From positions 186,001-250,000 of the forward strand of contig BJHL01000004.1 in assembly GCA_014192545.1 (NCBI GenBank): a stretch of DNA of 64,000 nt. The letters are read 5' to 3'. Under the pieces are notes generated by a model. The model had not been told where the DNA came from and searched no databases. It saw nothing but the letters and a program-made list of their open reading frames with translations. The translations under genes were made by a program, and so were the position numbers. Of the stretch, positions 1 through 7,834 are shown in pieces; position 1 is the first letter of the stretch, and the number at the start of each line of letters is the position of its first letter. The DNA is from Phycisphaerae bacterium. Lineage in GTDB: Bacteria > Planctomycetota > Phycisphaerae > Phycisphaerales > UBA1924.

Positions 1-57
1 GTCGCGGTGATCAAACACGCGATCGACGTCGTCGAGGGCGAAAAGCAGCAGCCTCAT
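1..57 (-). CDS. Unknown protein, N-terminal fragment (runs off left edge)
   Basis: An ATG on the minus strand opens a frame that stays open for 19 codons to the window edge (MRLLLFALDDVDRVFDHRD). It begins 7 bases past the stop of the next minus-strand gene, and a GTGAGG stretch 5 bases upstream could serve as ribosome binding site. The close spacing suggests it is co-transcribed with the 394-residue unknown gene. Too little is visible to assign a function. Confidence 0.45.
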   Translation of the reverse strand, partial: MRLLLFALDDVDRVFDHRD

Positions 58-64
58 GAATGCC

Positions 65-1249
65 TCACTGGTCATTGGTCACCCCCCAGCGTTTGAGGCA
101 GCGATCCCCAATGACACGGTGCTCGTCGGGCTTGCTCTTGAGGTTGCTGGAGTTGGGCACGGAGATGTCGAACGCCAGTGTCGGTGCCCGGCCCGGCCCC
201 TCGTGCGCGAACTTGAGCGAGAACGACGCGGACGCGACGCGCACCCCGTCGGTGTTGACATTCTCCGACCGGATCCACCGCTCGAGCTTGCGGTAGATAT
301 CGTCGCGGGATCCCTTGGGATCGGCCTTGATCTCGATGTACCCGCTGGAGCCGCGGGGCACGATCCGCATCCGCGTGATCTTCGCCTCCTCCACACCGTC
401 AGTCGCCTCCAGCGGCAGCTGAGAGTTTGGAGCCAGCAAGTGGTCGAGCACAAACGTCGGCCGCAGCGGGTCCGTCGGCGCGACGGAGAGCCCGAGCACC
501 GCCTTGCAGAATGCACACTGCAGTGGTTCCCAGACCTTCTTGCCGCCCTGCGCAAACACCTCCAGCGAGCCGTCGTCTGCGTTGTAGACGAAGACGTTCT
601 CGAAGGCGTATCGGTCTGACCGGATGATCGGCTGGTCACTCTCGCCGTCGAAGACGATGTGCTTGTCGGGATAGTCGTCAAGGTACGCGAAAAAGTACTC
701 CGCGCCGCCCTGGCGGCGATAATGCACGACCTTGCAGCACCGGCCGCGCATCTGCACCGGCCCGTAGTACGACGTCAGCGCATCGCCGAGGGCTTGGAGC
801 ATGCTGTCCGTCACGACGATTGCCTCTTTGGGCAGGCTGTTGCGCCGTTTCCAGTGACGGCCCGCCGCAAGCGCGTCGGCCCGGGCGAAGAGGGCTGCCT
901 CGCTGAAGGCCTCTGGAAGGTTGAGGTAGACCCACATCGCCTTGTCTTGTTTGCTCGCCTGCGCCTTGAACTGGTCAGCGATTTCAGGCTTGCGCCACAG
1001 GATCTCCTCGGCCAGCACCGCCATGCCGCGGTGGTCAGAGAGTTCGCTGATGTCCCGGAGGATCACCTGCACCGCGAGCTTCTGATGCTCCGGCAGTGAC
1101 TGCCACGCATCAAACACCGGATCGATACGGTGCTCGCTGAGCTTGTCCCACGGGACGTCGGCGAGCTCGCCGCGCCGCGTGAAGAACTCGCGGAGCAGCG
1201 AGTTGGCGATCTGCTTCAGGACTTTGCGGGGATCGAACGGTTTTGCCAT
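65..1249 (-). CDS. Unknown 394-residue protein of the defence island
   Basis: I do not recognise this family. The start ATG is preceded by AAGGAAA at good spacing. The N-terminal 130 residues look alpha-helical. Residues 140-290 look more beta-rich and include a run of aromatics and acidic residues (AEYFFAYLDDYPDKH). There is a lone CxxC (CAFC, near residue 248) but no second pair, so a zinc site is not convincing. No signal peptide or membrane segment is seen, so it is probably cytoplasmic. It lies downstream of the XRE and ImmA genes on the same strand, about 90 bp from ImmA, and is followed closely by another unknown gene. From this position it could be an accessory or effector gene controlled by that repressor/protease pair, but this is inference only. 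Confidence 0.75.
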   Translation of the reverse strand: MAKPFDPRKVLKQIANSLLREFFTRRGELADVPWDKLSEHRIDPVFDAWQSLPEHQKLAVQVILRDISELSDHRGMAVLAEEILWRKPEIADQFKAQASKQDKAMWVYLNLPEAFSEAALFARADALAAGRHWKRRNSLPKEAIVVTDSMLQALGDALTSYYGPVQMRGRCCKVVHYRRQGGAEYFFAYLDDYPDKHIVFDGESDQPIIRSDRYAFENVFVYNADDGSLEVFAQGGKKVWEPLQCAFCKAVLGLSVAPTDPLRPTFVLDHLLAPNSQLPLEATDGVEEAKITRMRIVPRGSSGYIEIKADPKGSRDDIYRKLERWIRSENVNTDGVRVASASFSLKFAHEGPGRAPTLAFDISVPNSSNLKSKPDEHRVIGDRCLKRWGVTNDQ

Positions 1250-1338
1250 TGCTGAGTTTCCTTGTCTGTCGTTTGCTAAATGGTTGACACTCAGGACGTG
1301 ACAGTGCCGTGCCGGTGTCGGTGTCGGATCGTGCAGGG

Positions 1339-2043
1339 TCAGAACAGTGTGTTGGGTCGTTCGCGCATCAGCAGGCCGAGTTTCTCGAGGCGGATGCGCA
1401 TCGCCTCGGCGGACACTTCAAACCGCTCGGCCAGCGGCTTCGAGAAACGATCGAGCGTGGCGTCGGCCGCGTCGCGGCCGTCGGCGACGGGTGCGGGCGG
1501 AAGATCCGCGAGCACCACATGGTCCAGGCTTCCGCGCCAGTCTTTCCACGCTGCGACGACGAGCGACTTCGGCATGAGCAAATAGCTGGCGTACGTGTCG
1601 GCCTGCCACTCAACAGGAAGTTTGTCGCCAGCGCGGCAAACGAACGCAGGCTGACCGCGACCATCGAAGAGCGCAGCCTGCCCCGGGTCTTCGCGGTAAT
1701 ACGAGCGATGGAGCCGCCAGTGACCGATCTCGTGCGCCAGCGTGAAGCGGTAGCGTCCGAGCCGCGACGGGTTCTCCGAAGGATCGAGCCGAGTGTCGAT
1801 CCGCACCAGCTTCTCGTTGAACCAGATCGCGCCGAGCACGCCATCGGTCCCGAACAGCGCGGCGAGGTCCTCGATGGCAAAGGTCAGACCAAGGTGCAGC
1901 TCGAGGATGTCCTCGACGGGCATGGGCCCAGCGACAGGAGCGTCGGTGCGGTGCGCGTACTCCGCGATGAGCGCATCCGCGTCACGCTCTATGCGGACTT
2001 CCGGCACATATGGCACGTCCGAGATGGCCCCACGGGCGCTCAC
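1339..2043 (-). CDS. ImmA/IrrE-family zinc metallopeptidase
   Basis: The 234-residue protein carries the HExxH zinc signature of the ImmA/IrrE (COG2856) family at residues 104-108 (TLAHEIGHWRLH). It sits in the usual family setting: after a segment rich in beta strands (GAIWFNEKLVRIDTRL) and before a helix-rich tail. Members of this family cleave XRE-type repressors in response to DNA damage or other signals; ImmA acting on ImmR of ICEBs1 is the known example. Here the start codon overlaps the stop of the XRE gene by 4 bp (ATGA), the typical translational coupling of such a pair. The likely substrate is therefore that repressor, and the likely outcome is derepression of the island. Confidence 0.88.
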   Translation of the reverse strand: MSARGAISDVPYVPEVRIERDADALIAEYAHRTDAPVAGPMPVEDILELHLGLTFAIEDLAALFGTDGVLGAIWFNEKLVRIDTRLDPSENPSRLGRYRFTLAHEIGHWRLHRSYYREDPGQAALFDGRGQPAFVCRAGDKLPVEWQADTYASYLLMPKSLVVAAWKDWRGSLDHVVLADLPPAPVADGRDAADATLDRFSKPLAERFEVSAEAMRIRLEKLGLLMRERPNTLF

Positions 2044-2408
2044 TGCGGATCGCCCTCCTTGCGCATCTTGGCGGCCTGATCTTGGAGCTTCTTGAGCTGC
2101 TCGGGCGTCAACCCCTTCACGGCGCGCAACAGCGCCGGCATCGCCTCGGGCTGGCTCTGGATGATCTTCGGCAGGTCTTCGGGGACGCGGCCCGCCATCG
2201 CGATCAACTCGTCTGCGCTCTCGCCGAGGAGTTCGGCCATCTTCTGGATCCGATCGGCCGTCGGCGGCGAGTCGACTTTGTCCTGTTCGACGTGAGACAA
2301 GTAGGTCGGGCTGATGCCGACAAGCTCGGCGAACCGGCGCAGGCTGTACCCTTTGGCCGTGCGGCGCTCGCGGATGAAGGTGCCGAACTTTGGTTTCTGG
2401 GCGGTCAT
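2040..2408 (-). CDS. XRE-family helix-turn-helix transcriptional repressor
   Basis: The start was placed at the ATG giving MTAQKPKFGTFI rather than at an upstream in-frame ATG, because the HTH fold begins right there; this gives 122 residues. Residues 10-66 form a Cro/CI-type HTH (RRFAELVGISPTYLSHVEQ recognition region), followed by a short helical tail rich in Lys and Gln. It is the upstream partner of the ImmA-type peptidase, with a 4-bp overlap. It lies divergent to the restriction block, with a 97-bp intergenic region that holds a short palindrome and could be its operator. A role as repressor of both divergent units is inferred from this arrangement. Confidence 0.88.
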   Translation of the reverse strand: MTAQKPKFGTFIRERRTAKGYSLRRFAELVGISPTYLSHVEQDKVDSPPTADRIQKMAELLGESADELIAMAGRVPEDLPKIIQSQPEAMPALLRAVKGLTPEQLKKLQDQAAKMRKEGDPQ

Positions 2409-2458
2409 GACGGTTTGACGCTCGCTCGTTCCCTGTTTACTGTACATGGACATAACCG

Positions 2459-2472
2459 GCGGGTCAACCCGC
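2459..2472. promoter_or_regulatory. Candidate repressor operator (palindrome)
   Basis: The perfect inverted repeat GCGGGT-CA-ACCCGC lies between the divergent XRE gene and the Mrr-type gene, about 34 bp upstream of the latter's start. Its position fits an operator for the XRE protein. Only one copy is seen in the gap, so this is tentative. Confidence 0.3.
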
Positions 2473-2505
2473 GCCGGCGTCATCGGCGTCCCCACGGAGC
2501 TCCTC

Positions 2506-3558
2506 ATGGCACTTTGGCTCAACAGATCAGGCCGACACTGCGAGCATGAGACCAAGTTCCTCGAGGAGGGGCGCATCTATCTGACCTGGGGTGGCTTGAA
2601 CCATGACCTCGGCAAGCTGGCGGACCGCGACGCCCTAATGGCTGTGCTTGAAAAAGTCTATCCACAGTTCAAAAAGTTCCACCGCGTCCAGAACTCCGGC
2701 CAGATCTGGGCGTTCGCGCACAAGATGGCCAAGGGGGACTGGGTGGCCGTGCCCAGCAAACGGAAGACGATCCACATTGGTGAGATCACCGGCGACTACC
2801 AGTTCGATCCGAAGGCCACGAACCCGTACTACCACTTTCGCACGGTGAAATGGCTCGAGCAGGACATTCCTCGGACCAACTTCGATCAGGACATCCTCAA
2901 CTCGCTGGGCGCATTCACGACGGTCTGCCAGATCAAGCGGAACGATGCCGAGGCCCGAGTCCGCGCCATGAAGGCCAACGGATGGCGTGCTACGAACGCC
3001 AAGCCGAAGGTTGCTCGCATCGCCGACGACGAGGAGCCGGCTGATGCCACGGAAACTGGCGAGCTCGATCTTGAACAGATTGCTCGCGATCAGATAGCCC
3101 GGCTCATTTACAGCAAGTACGCCGGCCACAACCTTGAAGAACTCGTCGAAGCAATCCTTGCCGCTCAGGGCTTCACGACCCATCGCAGCGACAAGGGCGC
3201 AGACGGCGGCATCGATATTCTCGCCGCGCCCGACACGCTCGGATTCGGTCACCCGCGAATCTGTGTTCAAGTGAAAAGCCAAACGACCCCACTCGAACGC
3301 CCGGTGCTCGATCAGCTCGTCGGCACGATGCAGAATGTGGGCGCTGATCAAGGCCTGCTGGTCTGCTGGGGAGGGTTCAAGCCCACGGTGCTTCGTGAGC
3401 TTCCCCGCCTCTTCTTCAAGGTCCGGCTTTGGGATCAGACCGACCTCATCGAGCACTTCCTCGCCGTGTACGACAAGCTCGATGAAGAACTCCGTGCAGA
3501 ACTGCCGCTGAAGCGGGTGTGGGCTGTCGCCGCCTCCGAGGCTGACGAGCAGGAATAG
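2506..3558 (+). CDS. Mrr-type restriction endonuclease (Type IV-like)
   Basis: The start is the ATG preceded by GGAG at 2496-2499, not the in-frame ATG 60 bp further upstream; this gives 350 residues. The C-terminal half is an Mrr_cat nuclease fold: a helix with LEELVEAILAAQGF, then GGIDIL with the catalytic Asp at about residue 237, and QVKSQ with Gln 255 and Lys 257. This is the PD-(D/E)xK variant D...QxK. The N-terminal 170 residues (starting MALWLNRSGRHCEHETKFLE) look like a separate recognition domain, as in other Mrr relatives where it reads modified DNA. Mrr enzymes cut methylated DNA, which makes its place 36 bp upstream of a Type I methyltransferase notable. The target is unknown. 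Confidence 0.85.
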   Translation: MALWLNRSGRHCEHETKFLEEGRIYLTWGGLNHDLGKLADRDALMAVLEKVYPQFKKFHRVQNSGQIWAFAHKMAKGDWVAVPSKRKTIHIGEITGDYQFDPKATNPYYHFRTVKWLEQDIPRTNFDQDILNSLGAFTTVCQIKRNDAEARVRAMKANGWRATNAKPKVARIADDEEPADATETGELDLEQIARDQIARLIYSKYAGHNLEELVEAILAAQGFTTHRSDKGADGGIDILAAPDTLGFGHPRICVQVKSQTTPLERPVLDQLVGTMQNVGADQGLLVCWGGFKPTVLRELPRLFFKVRLWDQTDLIEHFLAVYDKLDEELRAELPLKRVWAVAASEADEQE

Positions 3559-3594
3559 TCACGAAACCAACCGCAAAGGCACCAGACCAAACTC

Positions 3595-6075
3595 ATGGCC
3601 ATCAAGAAATCAGACCTGTACTCCTCTCTCTGGGCCTCGTGCGACGAGCTGCGTGGCGGCATGGATGCCAGCCAGTACAAGGACTATGTCCTGTTCATGC
3701 TGTTCATCAAGTACATCACCGACAAGTACGGGAACAGCAGCGATTTCGCCCCGCCAGTCACCATTCCCAAAGGCGCGAGCTTCGTCGACATGATCGCGTT
3801 GAAGGGCAAGAGCGACATCGGCGACAAGATCAACACGCAGATCATCCAGCCGCTCATCGATGCGAACGCCCGCCTCGCACGCAGCGACTTCCCTGACTTC
3901 AACGACCCGAACAAGCTTGGCGAAGGCCAGGCGATGGTCGATCGCCTCACCAACCTGATCAGCATCTTCCAGAAGCCTGAGCTCGATTTCTCGCAGAACC
4001 GTGCTGAGCACGACGACATCCTGGGCGATGCGTACGAGTATCTGATGCGCCACTTTGCCACCGAGAGTGGCAAGAGCAAGGGGCAGTTCTACACGCCGGC
4101 CGAAGTCAGCCGCGTCATCGCGAAGGTCATCGGCATCTCTCCGTCCAACACGAAGGCCTCGACCACCGCGTATGACCCCACTTGCGGCTCGGGCTCCTTG
4201 TTGCTCAAGGTCGCGGCTGAGGCGGGCAAGCACATCACGCTCGAAGGCCAGGAAAAGGACGTGACCACGGCGGGCTTGGCCCGCATGAACATGATCCTGC
4301 ACGACTTCCCCACGGCCAACATCCTCTCCGGCAACACGATCGCCGCGCCGAAGTTCAAGGATGGAGAGCAGCTCCAAACGTACGACTACGTGGTCGCCAA
4401 TCCTCCATTCTCAGACAAGACCTGGACGACCGGAATCACGCCGTCCCGCGATTCCTATCAACGCTTCGCCTGGGGCGAGCCGCCAGCCCGCCAGGGTGAC
4501 TACGCCTACCTGCTTCACATCATCCGCTCCATGAAGTCCACGGGCAGGGCAGCGTGCATTCTTCCGCACGGCGTGTTGTTCCGCAGCAACGCCGAGGCAG
4601 TCATCCGCCGGAAGTTGGTCGAATCCGGGTACCTCAAGGGCATCATCGGCCTGCCGGCGAACCTCTTCTATGGCACGGGCATCCCCGCCTGCATCCTCGT
4701 ACTCGACAAAGAGAACGCCGCGGGCCGCAAGGGCGTGTTCATGCTCGACGCCTCCAAGGGCTTCATCAAGCAAGGTGCAAAGAACCGTCTGCGAGATCAG
4801 GACGTCCACAAAATCGTCGACGTATTCACCAAGCAGACGGACGTTCCTCGCTACGCCCGCATGGTGCGGTTCGACGAGATCGCCGACCCAAAGAACGACT
4901 TCAATCTCAACCTGCCTCGATACATCGACAGTTCTGAACCCGAGGACCTCCAGGACATCGATGGACATCTTCGAGGCGGTATTCCGGAGCGGGATATCGA
5001 CGCCCTGGATCACTACTGGAAAGTCCTCCCGGCGGTCCGTTCCGCGCTCTTCAAGTCCGCGGGTCGCACCGGCTACGGCGCGATACGCCTTCCGATCGCC
5101 GAGGTGAAGCCCGCCATCCTCGGACACGACGAGTTCGCCGCGTTCAACAAGAAGGTCACGCAGCTCTTCGTGTCGTGGCGCAAAGCGAGCACCACCAAGC
5201 TGGCCGCCTTCACCAAGAACGGTCATCCAAAGCGACTGATCGAGGACCTCTCTGAGGATCTCCTCGCGACGTTCCGCAAGGCTCCACTCCTTGACGCCTA
5301 CGACGTCTATCAACGCCTGATGGACTATTGGGCTCAGACGATGCAGGACGACACGTACCTGATCTCCGCCGACGGGTGGGTCAAGGGTGCACAGCCGCGT
5401 GAGATCAAGCAGGTCAAGAACAAGGACAACAAGCTCGTGTGGCCCGAGGACCACGACTATTTGAAGGGGAAGCGCCGCTTCAAGTCCGATCTCGTGCCCG
5501 CCTCGCTGCTCGTCGCCAAGTACTTTTCCAAGGAACGCGACGCCATCGCCGCGCTCGACGACAAACTCGCGAGCATCGAACAGCAACTCGCAGAGGTGAT
5601 GGAGGAGAACAGTGGTGAGGACGGCCTGCTCGCCGAGGTCATTGAGGGCGAGGGCGACAAGCAGAAGATCACCGCCAAGGCCGTGAAGGCGCGTCTCAAG
5701 GAGATCGAGGACGACCCGAACTTCAACGATGAGCGGAAGGTCTTGAAGGCCTATGCCGCGCTCCTCGAGAAACAGTCGGACACCAAATCGGACCGGAAGG
5801 CGGCGCAGGAGGACCTGGACGCCAAGCTCGACGCCAAGTATCCCAAGCTCACCGAGGCCGAGGTCAAGACGCTCGTCATCGACGACAAGTGGATGACTCA
5901 CCTGGCGGCCGCGATTGAGGATGAACTCGATCGGGTGTCACAAGCATTGACCGGACGTGTTCGGGAACTCGCTGAGCGATACGCCACGCCGCTCCCTTCG
6001 CTTGTCGCCGAGGTCACCAAGCTCAGCGCCCGTGTCGATACCCACCTCAAGAAGATGGGAGCAACATGGAACTGA
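3595..6075 (+). CDS. hsdM: Type I restriction-modification DNA N6-adenine methyltransferase subunit
   Basis: This subunit transfers a methyl group from SAM to adenine in the site read by HsdS and is also needed for cleavage. The N-terminal helical HsdM_N domain (residues 5-145) is followed by the Rossmann methyltransferase core. SAM motif I is DPTCGSG (from residue 194), and the gamma-class catalytic motif IV is NPPF (from residue 269). At 826 residues it is longer than the usual 500-550; the extra C-terminal 300 residues are charged and helical and may form a coiled coil. The gene ends with a 10-bp overlap into hsdS, so the two are translationally coupled. Confidence 0.95.
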   Translation: MAIKKSDLYSSLWASCDELRGGMDASQYKDYVLFMLFIKYITDKYGNSSDFAPPVTIPKGASFVDMIALKGKSDIGDKINTQIIQPLIDANARLARSDFPDFNDPNKLGEGQAMVDRLTNLISIFQKPELDFSQNRAEHDDILGDAYEYLMRHFATESGKSKGQFYTPAEVSRVIAKVIGISPSNTKASTTAYDPTCGSGSLLLKVAAEAGKHITLEGQEKDVTTAGLARMNMILHDFPTANILSGNTIAAPKFKDGEQLQTYDYVVANPPFSDKTWTTGITPSRDSYQRFAWGEPPARQGDYAYLLHIIRSMKSTGRAACILPHGVLFRSNAEAVIRRKLVESGYLKGIIGLPANLFYGTGIPACILVLDKENAAGRKGVFMLDASKGFIKQGAKNRLRDQDVHKIVDVFTKQTDVPRYARMVRFDEIADPKNDFNLNLPRYIDSSEPEDLQDIDGHLRGGIPERDIDALDHYWKVLPAVRSALFKSAGRTGYGAIRLPIAEVKPAILGHDEFAAFNKKVTQLFVSWRKASTTKLAAFTKNGHPKRLIEDLSEDLLATFRKAPLLDAYDVYQRLMDYWAQTMQDDTYLISADGWVKGAQPREIKQVKNKDNKLVWPEDHDYLKGKRRFKSDLVPASLLVAKYFSKERDAIAALDDKLASIEQQLAEVMEENSGEDGLLAEVIEGEGDKQKITAKAVKARLKEIEDDPNFNDERKVLKAYAALLEKQSDTKSDRKAAQEDLDAKLDAKYPKLTEAEVKTLVIDDKWMTHLAAAIEDELDRVSQALTGRVRELAERYATPLPSLVAEVTKLSARVDTHLKKMGATWN

Positions 6076-7283
6076 AGCCCGGCTACAAGCGGACTGACGC
6101 GGGGATCATTCCGTCAGATTGGGATGCGGTGCCCCTGGGGAACATCGGGGACGCATTGATCGGTCTCACCTATCGACCGGAGGATGTTCGCCCCCACGGA
6201 ACGCTGGTGCTGCGTGCATCCAACATCCAAAATGACAAACTGGCCTTTGACGACAATGTCTACGTCGGCGTCGAGGTCCCAGAGCAGATCATGGTGCGCC
6301 CCGGCGACGTGCTGATCTGCGTGCGGAACGGCAGTCGCAATCTGATCGGAAAGGCTGCACTTCTCGACGAGCGTTGCGTCGGGATGACTTTCGGCGCCTT
6401 CATGGCCGTGCATCGTGGTCAGGACGGCAGACTGGTGAACTACCTGTTCCAGTCGAACATCCTGAAGCGGCAGATCAATGAGCACCTCGGGGCGACGATC
6501 AACCAGATCACGAATCGCAGCCTCAACGCCTTTTGCATCCCGCTTCCGCCGACAGAATCTGAGCGCGAGTCCATCGGGACAACCCTGAACGATGTCGACG
6601 CCCTGCTTGATGGATTGGACCGCCTGATCGCGAAGAAGCGTGATCTCAAGCAGGCCACGATGCAGGAACTCCTGACCGGTCGCAATCGCCTGCCGGGGTT
6701 CAGCGATGAGTGGACGATGAAGCGCCTCGATCAGCTCGCGAAAATCGTGATGGGGCAGTCTCCGGACTCGAAGTACTACAACAGGGTCGGCGACGGAGTT
6801 CCGCTGATTCAGGGCAACGCTGATATTGTCGGGAGACGCTCCGTAGCTCGCGTCTGGACGAGAAAGGTGTCCAAGCCCGGCCAATCAGGCGATATCTTGC
6901 TCACCGTTCGTGCGCCAGTCGGCGAAGTGAGCATTGCATCCGAGGATTGCTGCCTCGGTCGCGGCGTATGCGCTTTGAGGGCCATTGGAGACCAGGCATT
7001 CCTCTTTCACGCGCTGGTCTTTGCAGAAGCGGTCTGGAGGGTCCTGGAGCAGGGAAGCACATTCACTGCGGCCAATTCTGCCCAGGTTGCGGCGTTCTCA
7101 GTCCGCGTGCCACGGTCGGAGACAGAGCAAGCCGCGATCGCTGAAGTGCTCTCCGGTTTGGACGCGGAGATCGCCGCCCTTGAAGCCCGCCGGGACAAGA
7201 CCCGCCTGGTCAAGCAGGCCATGATGCAGGAACTGCTCACGGGACGCACTCGCTTGGTGGACGCCAAAGGAGCGCGCGTATGA
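6066..7283 (+). CDS. hsdS: Type I restriction-modification specificity subunit
   Basis: HsdS reads the two halves of the bipartite target and anchors HsdM and HsdR. The 405 residues show the expected internal duplication. There are two target recognition domains (about residues 10-180 and 215-375), each followed by a conserved helix that ends in nearly the same sequence, KQATMQELLTGR near residue 200 and KQAMMQELLTGR near residue 388. The start ATG overlaps the end of hsdM, and the stop overlaps the start of the DUF1643 gene by 4 bp. The recognition sequence cannot be read from the protein by eye. Confidence 0.94.
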   Translation: MELKPGYKRTDAGIIPSDWDAVPLGNIGDALIGLTYRPEDVRPHGTLVLRASNIQNDKLAFDDNVYVGVEVPEQIMVRPGDVLICVRNGSRNLIGKAALLDERCVGMTFGAFMAVHRGQDGRLVNYLFQSNILKRQINEHLGATINQITNRSLNAFCIPLPPTESERESIGTTLNDVDALLDGLDRLIAKKRDLKQATMQELLTGRNRLPGFSDEWTMKRLDQLAKIVMGQSPDSKYYNRVGDGVPLIQGNADIVGRRSVARVWTRKVSKPGQSGDILLTVRAPVGEVSIASEDCCLGRGVCALRAIGDQAFLFHALVFAEAVWRVLEQGSTFTAANSAQVAAFSVRVPRSETEQAAIAEVLSGLDAEIAALEARRDKTRLVKQAMMQELLTGRTRLVDAKGARV

Positions 7284-7834
7284 GCCCCGTCGTCCCCACT
7301 CACGACCCCGGAGGCAAGGTCCGGCCGGCTTGGCCCACAGACTCCACGGTCACCGTCGTGTTCTCAGAGTGCCAGCAATATCGCTATCAACTGCGAGAGG
7401 TTTGGGATATCTCCAAACCTTTCGTTCTGTGGTTGTTGATGAACCCCAGCGTGGCGTGCACGGCCTACAGCGACCCGACCCTCCGCAAGACCGGAAAGTT
7501 CGCTCGCGCCTGGGGCTTTGGCGGCCAACTCGTTGGGAATGTCCACGCGTACCGGGCCACCGACAAGAGCAATCTGCTGAACGTCGCGGACCCGGTCGGC
7601 CCGGGGAATGACACCGCAATCCTCGAGATGGCGGCTCAGGCAAAGACGGTCGTCCTTGCGTATGGCCAACCTCCAAAGGCTCTCCGCCAACGAGGCCGGG
7701 AAGTTGAAGCGCTCCTCTCGCATCATCCAGAACTCTGCCACCTGCGACTCGCTCAGGACGGGACGCCCGTCCATCCTCTCTATCTGCCCGAGTCTCTTCG
7801 TCCCATCGCTCACAAGGGGAGAACCAATGCCTGA
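7280..7834 (+). CDS. DUF1643 domain protein embedded in the Type I operon
   Basis: The 184-residue protein matches the DUF1643 family by its core features: LLMNPSVA near residue 52, an [17 protein letters not shown] stretch, and a later VVLAYGQPP strand. The biochemical function of DUF1643 is not known. It is inserted between hsdS and hsdR with overlaps on both sides (4 bp and 8 bp), so it is made together with the restriction subunits. This suggests a role in control or assembly of the complex rather than a passenger. No catalytic motif, signal peptide or membrane segment is recognisable. Confidence 0.82.
   Translation: MSPVVPTHDPGGKVRPAWPTDSTVTVVFSECQQYRYQLREVWDISKPFVLWLLMNPSVACTAYSDPTLRKTGKFARAWGFGGQLVGNVHAYRATDKSNLLNVADPVGPGNDTAILEMAAQAKTVVLAYGQPPKALRQRGREVEALLSHHPELCHLRLAQDGTPVHPLYLPESLRPIAHKGRTNA

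Noticed and set aside
4411..5901. 496-codon open frame on the minus strand opposite hsdM
   Set aside because: It mirrors the codon pattern of hsdM, has no recognisable family and would overlap a well-supported gene completely.
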